Assembly (NCBI GenBank): GCA_017307735.1
Contig: JAFKGR010000010.1
Span: forward strand, 99,941 to 163,940
Direction: 5' to 3'
Length of the DNA stretch: 64,000 bases
Origin: Chitinophagaceae bacterium
Lineage (GTDB): Bacteria; Bacteroidota; Bacteroidia; Chitinophagales; Chitinophagaceae
Shown here: positions 63,917 through 64,000 of the stretch, piece after piece
Layout: each line of letters begins with the position of its first letter
Position numbering within the stretch: the first letter of the stretch is position 1
Program-made: the position numbers and the translations under genes
Notes under the pieces: model-generated
The model's database searches: none
Seen by the model: the letters and a program-made list of their open reading frames with translations, nothing else
Told to the model about the DNA's origin: nothing

Positions 63917-64000
63917 ATGCAAGGAAACTCAGAGAAAGGCGGCAGAAAGCGTGCATCTGCACCTTCGTACGTCAGCCCAAATCAAATGGTATTGCAGGGT
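63917..64000 (+). CDS. Truncated ORF at window edge, possible transposase N-terminus
   Basis: 28 codons open to the window end. The residues are basic at first (SEKGGRKRASAPS), then YVSPNQMVLQG. The latter loosely recalls the N-terminus of IS5/IS1182-group transposases of Bacteroidota, and TGAGTTTGCTGAATAACTCT 46 bp upstream could be a terminal repeat. Too little sequence is present to assign a family. Confidence 0.3.
   Translation, partial: MQGNSEKGGRKRASAPSYVSPNQMVLQG

Noticed and set aside
1..64000. CRISPR arrays, rRNA operon, prophage or integrative element
   Set aside because: I looked for regularly spaced repeats, 16S/23S motifs, integrase and phage structural genes and found none.

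Overview
The window looks like chromosomal DNA from a Bacteroidota bacterium, probably in or near the Chitinophagaceae. The evidence is a SusC/SusD pair, a type IX secretion C-terminal domain on an aminopeptidase, a GH144 glucanase of the Chitinophaga type, an A-rich ribosome-binding context, and many TAnnTTTG promoter boxes just upstream of start codons. It is mostly housekeeping and metabolic DNA. I see no prophage, CRISPR array, rRNA operon or complete insertion sequence. One tRNA gene (Arg, anticodon CCG) is present.

Layout, left to right. 1-3.6 kb: the 3' part of a dabB-dabA inorganic-carbon uptake operon, with a divergent LysR regulator. 3.7-9.4 kb: fabG, then a SusC/SusD outer-membrane uptake pair ending in a strong terminator. 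9.4-14.9 kb, minus strand: lytic transglycosylase, a GluR0-type glutamate-receptor channel broken by an in-frame TGA, an M19 dipeptidase and a penicillin-acylase family amidase. 15-21.6 kb: secreted M1 aminopeptidase, membrane-anchored GH25 lysozyme, GH144 glucanase, a beta-barrel protein and RlmD. 21.6-26.8 kb: thioredoxin-fold protein, PpiC-type isomerase, metF and a NicO-like membrane protein. 26.8-31.1 kb: two candidate 44-residue basic proteins, then a SNF2 helicase with two SWIM zinc motifs. 31.4-33.3 kb: comB and gcvT directly downstream of tRNA-Arg. 33.8-38.4 kb: rpoN, a PAP2-like membrane protein, an Rrf2 regulator and a ClC channel with CBS domains.

38.6-45.5 kb is a central-carbon block on the plus strand: transketolase, universal stress protein, aconitase, AhpD-like protein and transaldolase, closed by a 16-bp terminator stem. 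45.7-47.5 kb is a ureide (purine) catabolism pair in which the M20 hydrolase lacks key catalytic and metal residues. 48-54.1 kb is minus strand: a LysE/unknown/mtgA operon, a GH3-acyl-adenylate family protein, a DUF1015 protein and serC. 54.3-63.6 kb holds a small unknown protein, a DUF1800/DUF1501 (Tat) pair, a GH3 glycosidase, serS, another unknown protein, gcvH, a VanZ-like protein and a CDF zinc transporter. The right edge cuts a short plus-strand ORF that may begin a transposase.

The most interesting items are: the split GluR0-type channel; the dabAB/LysR locus in an otherwise heterotroph-like gene set; the probable pseudoenzyme beside uraD; two unlisted small basic ORFs; tRNA-Arg 12 nt ahead of gcvT; and many promoter boxes so close to start codons that several mRNAs are probably leaderless. 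I did not find a clearly new multi-gene system. All functions are assigned by reading motifs; no database search was run.
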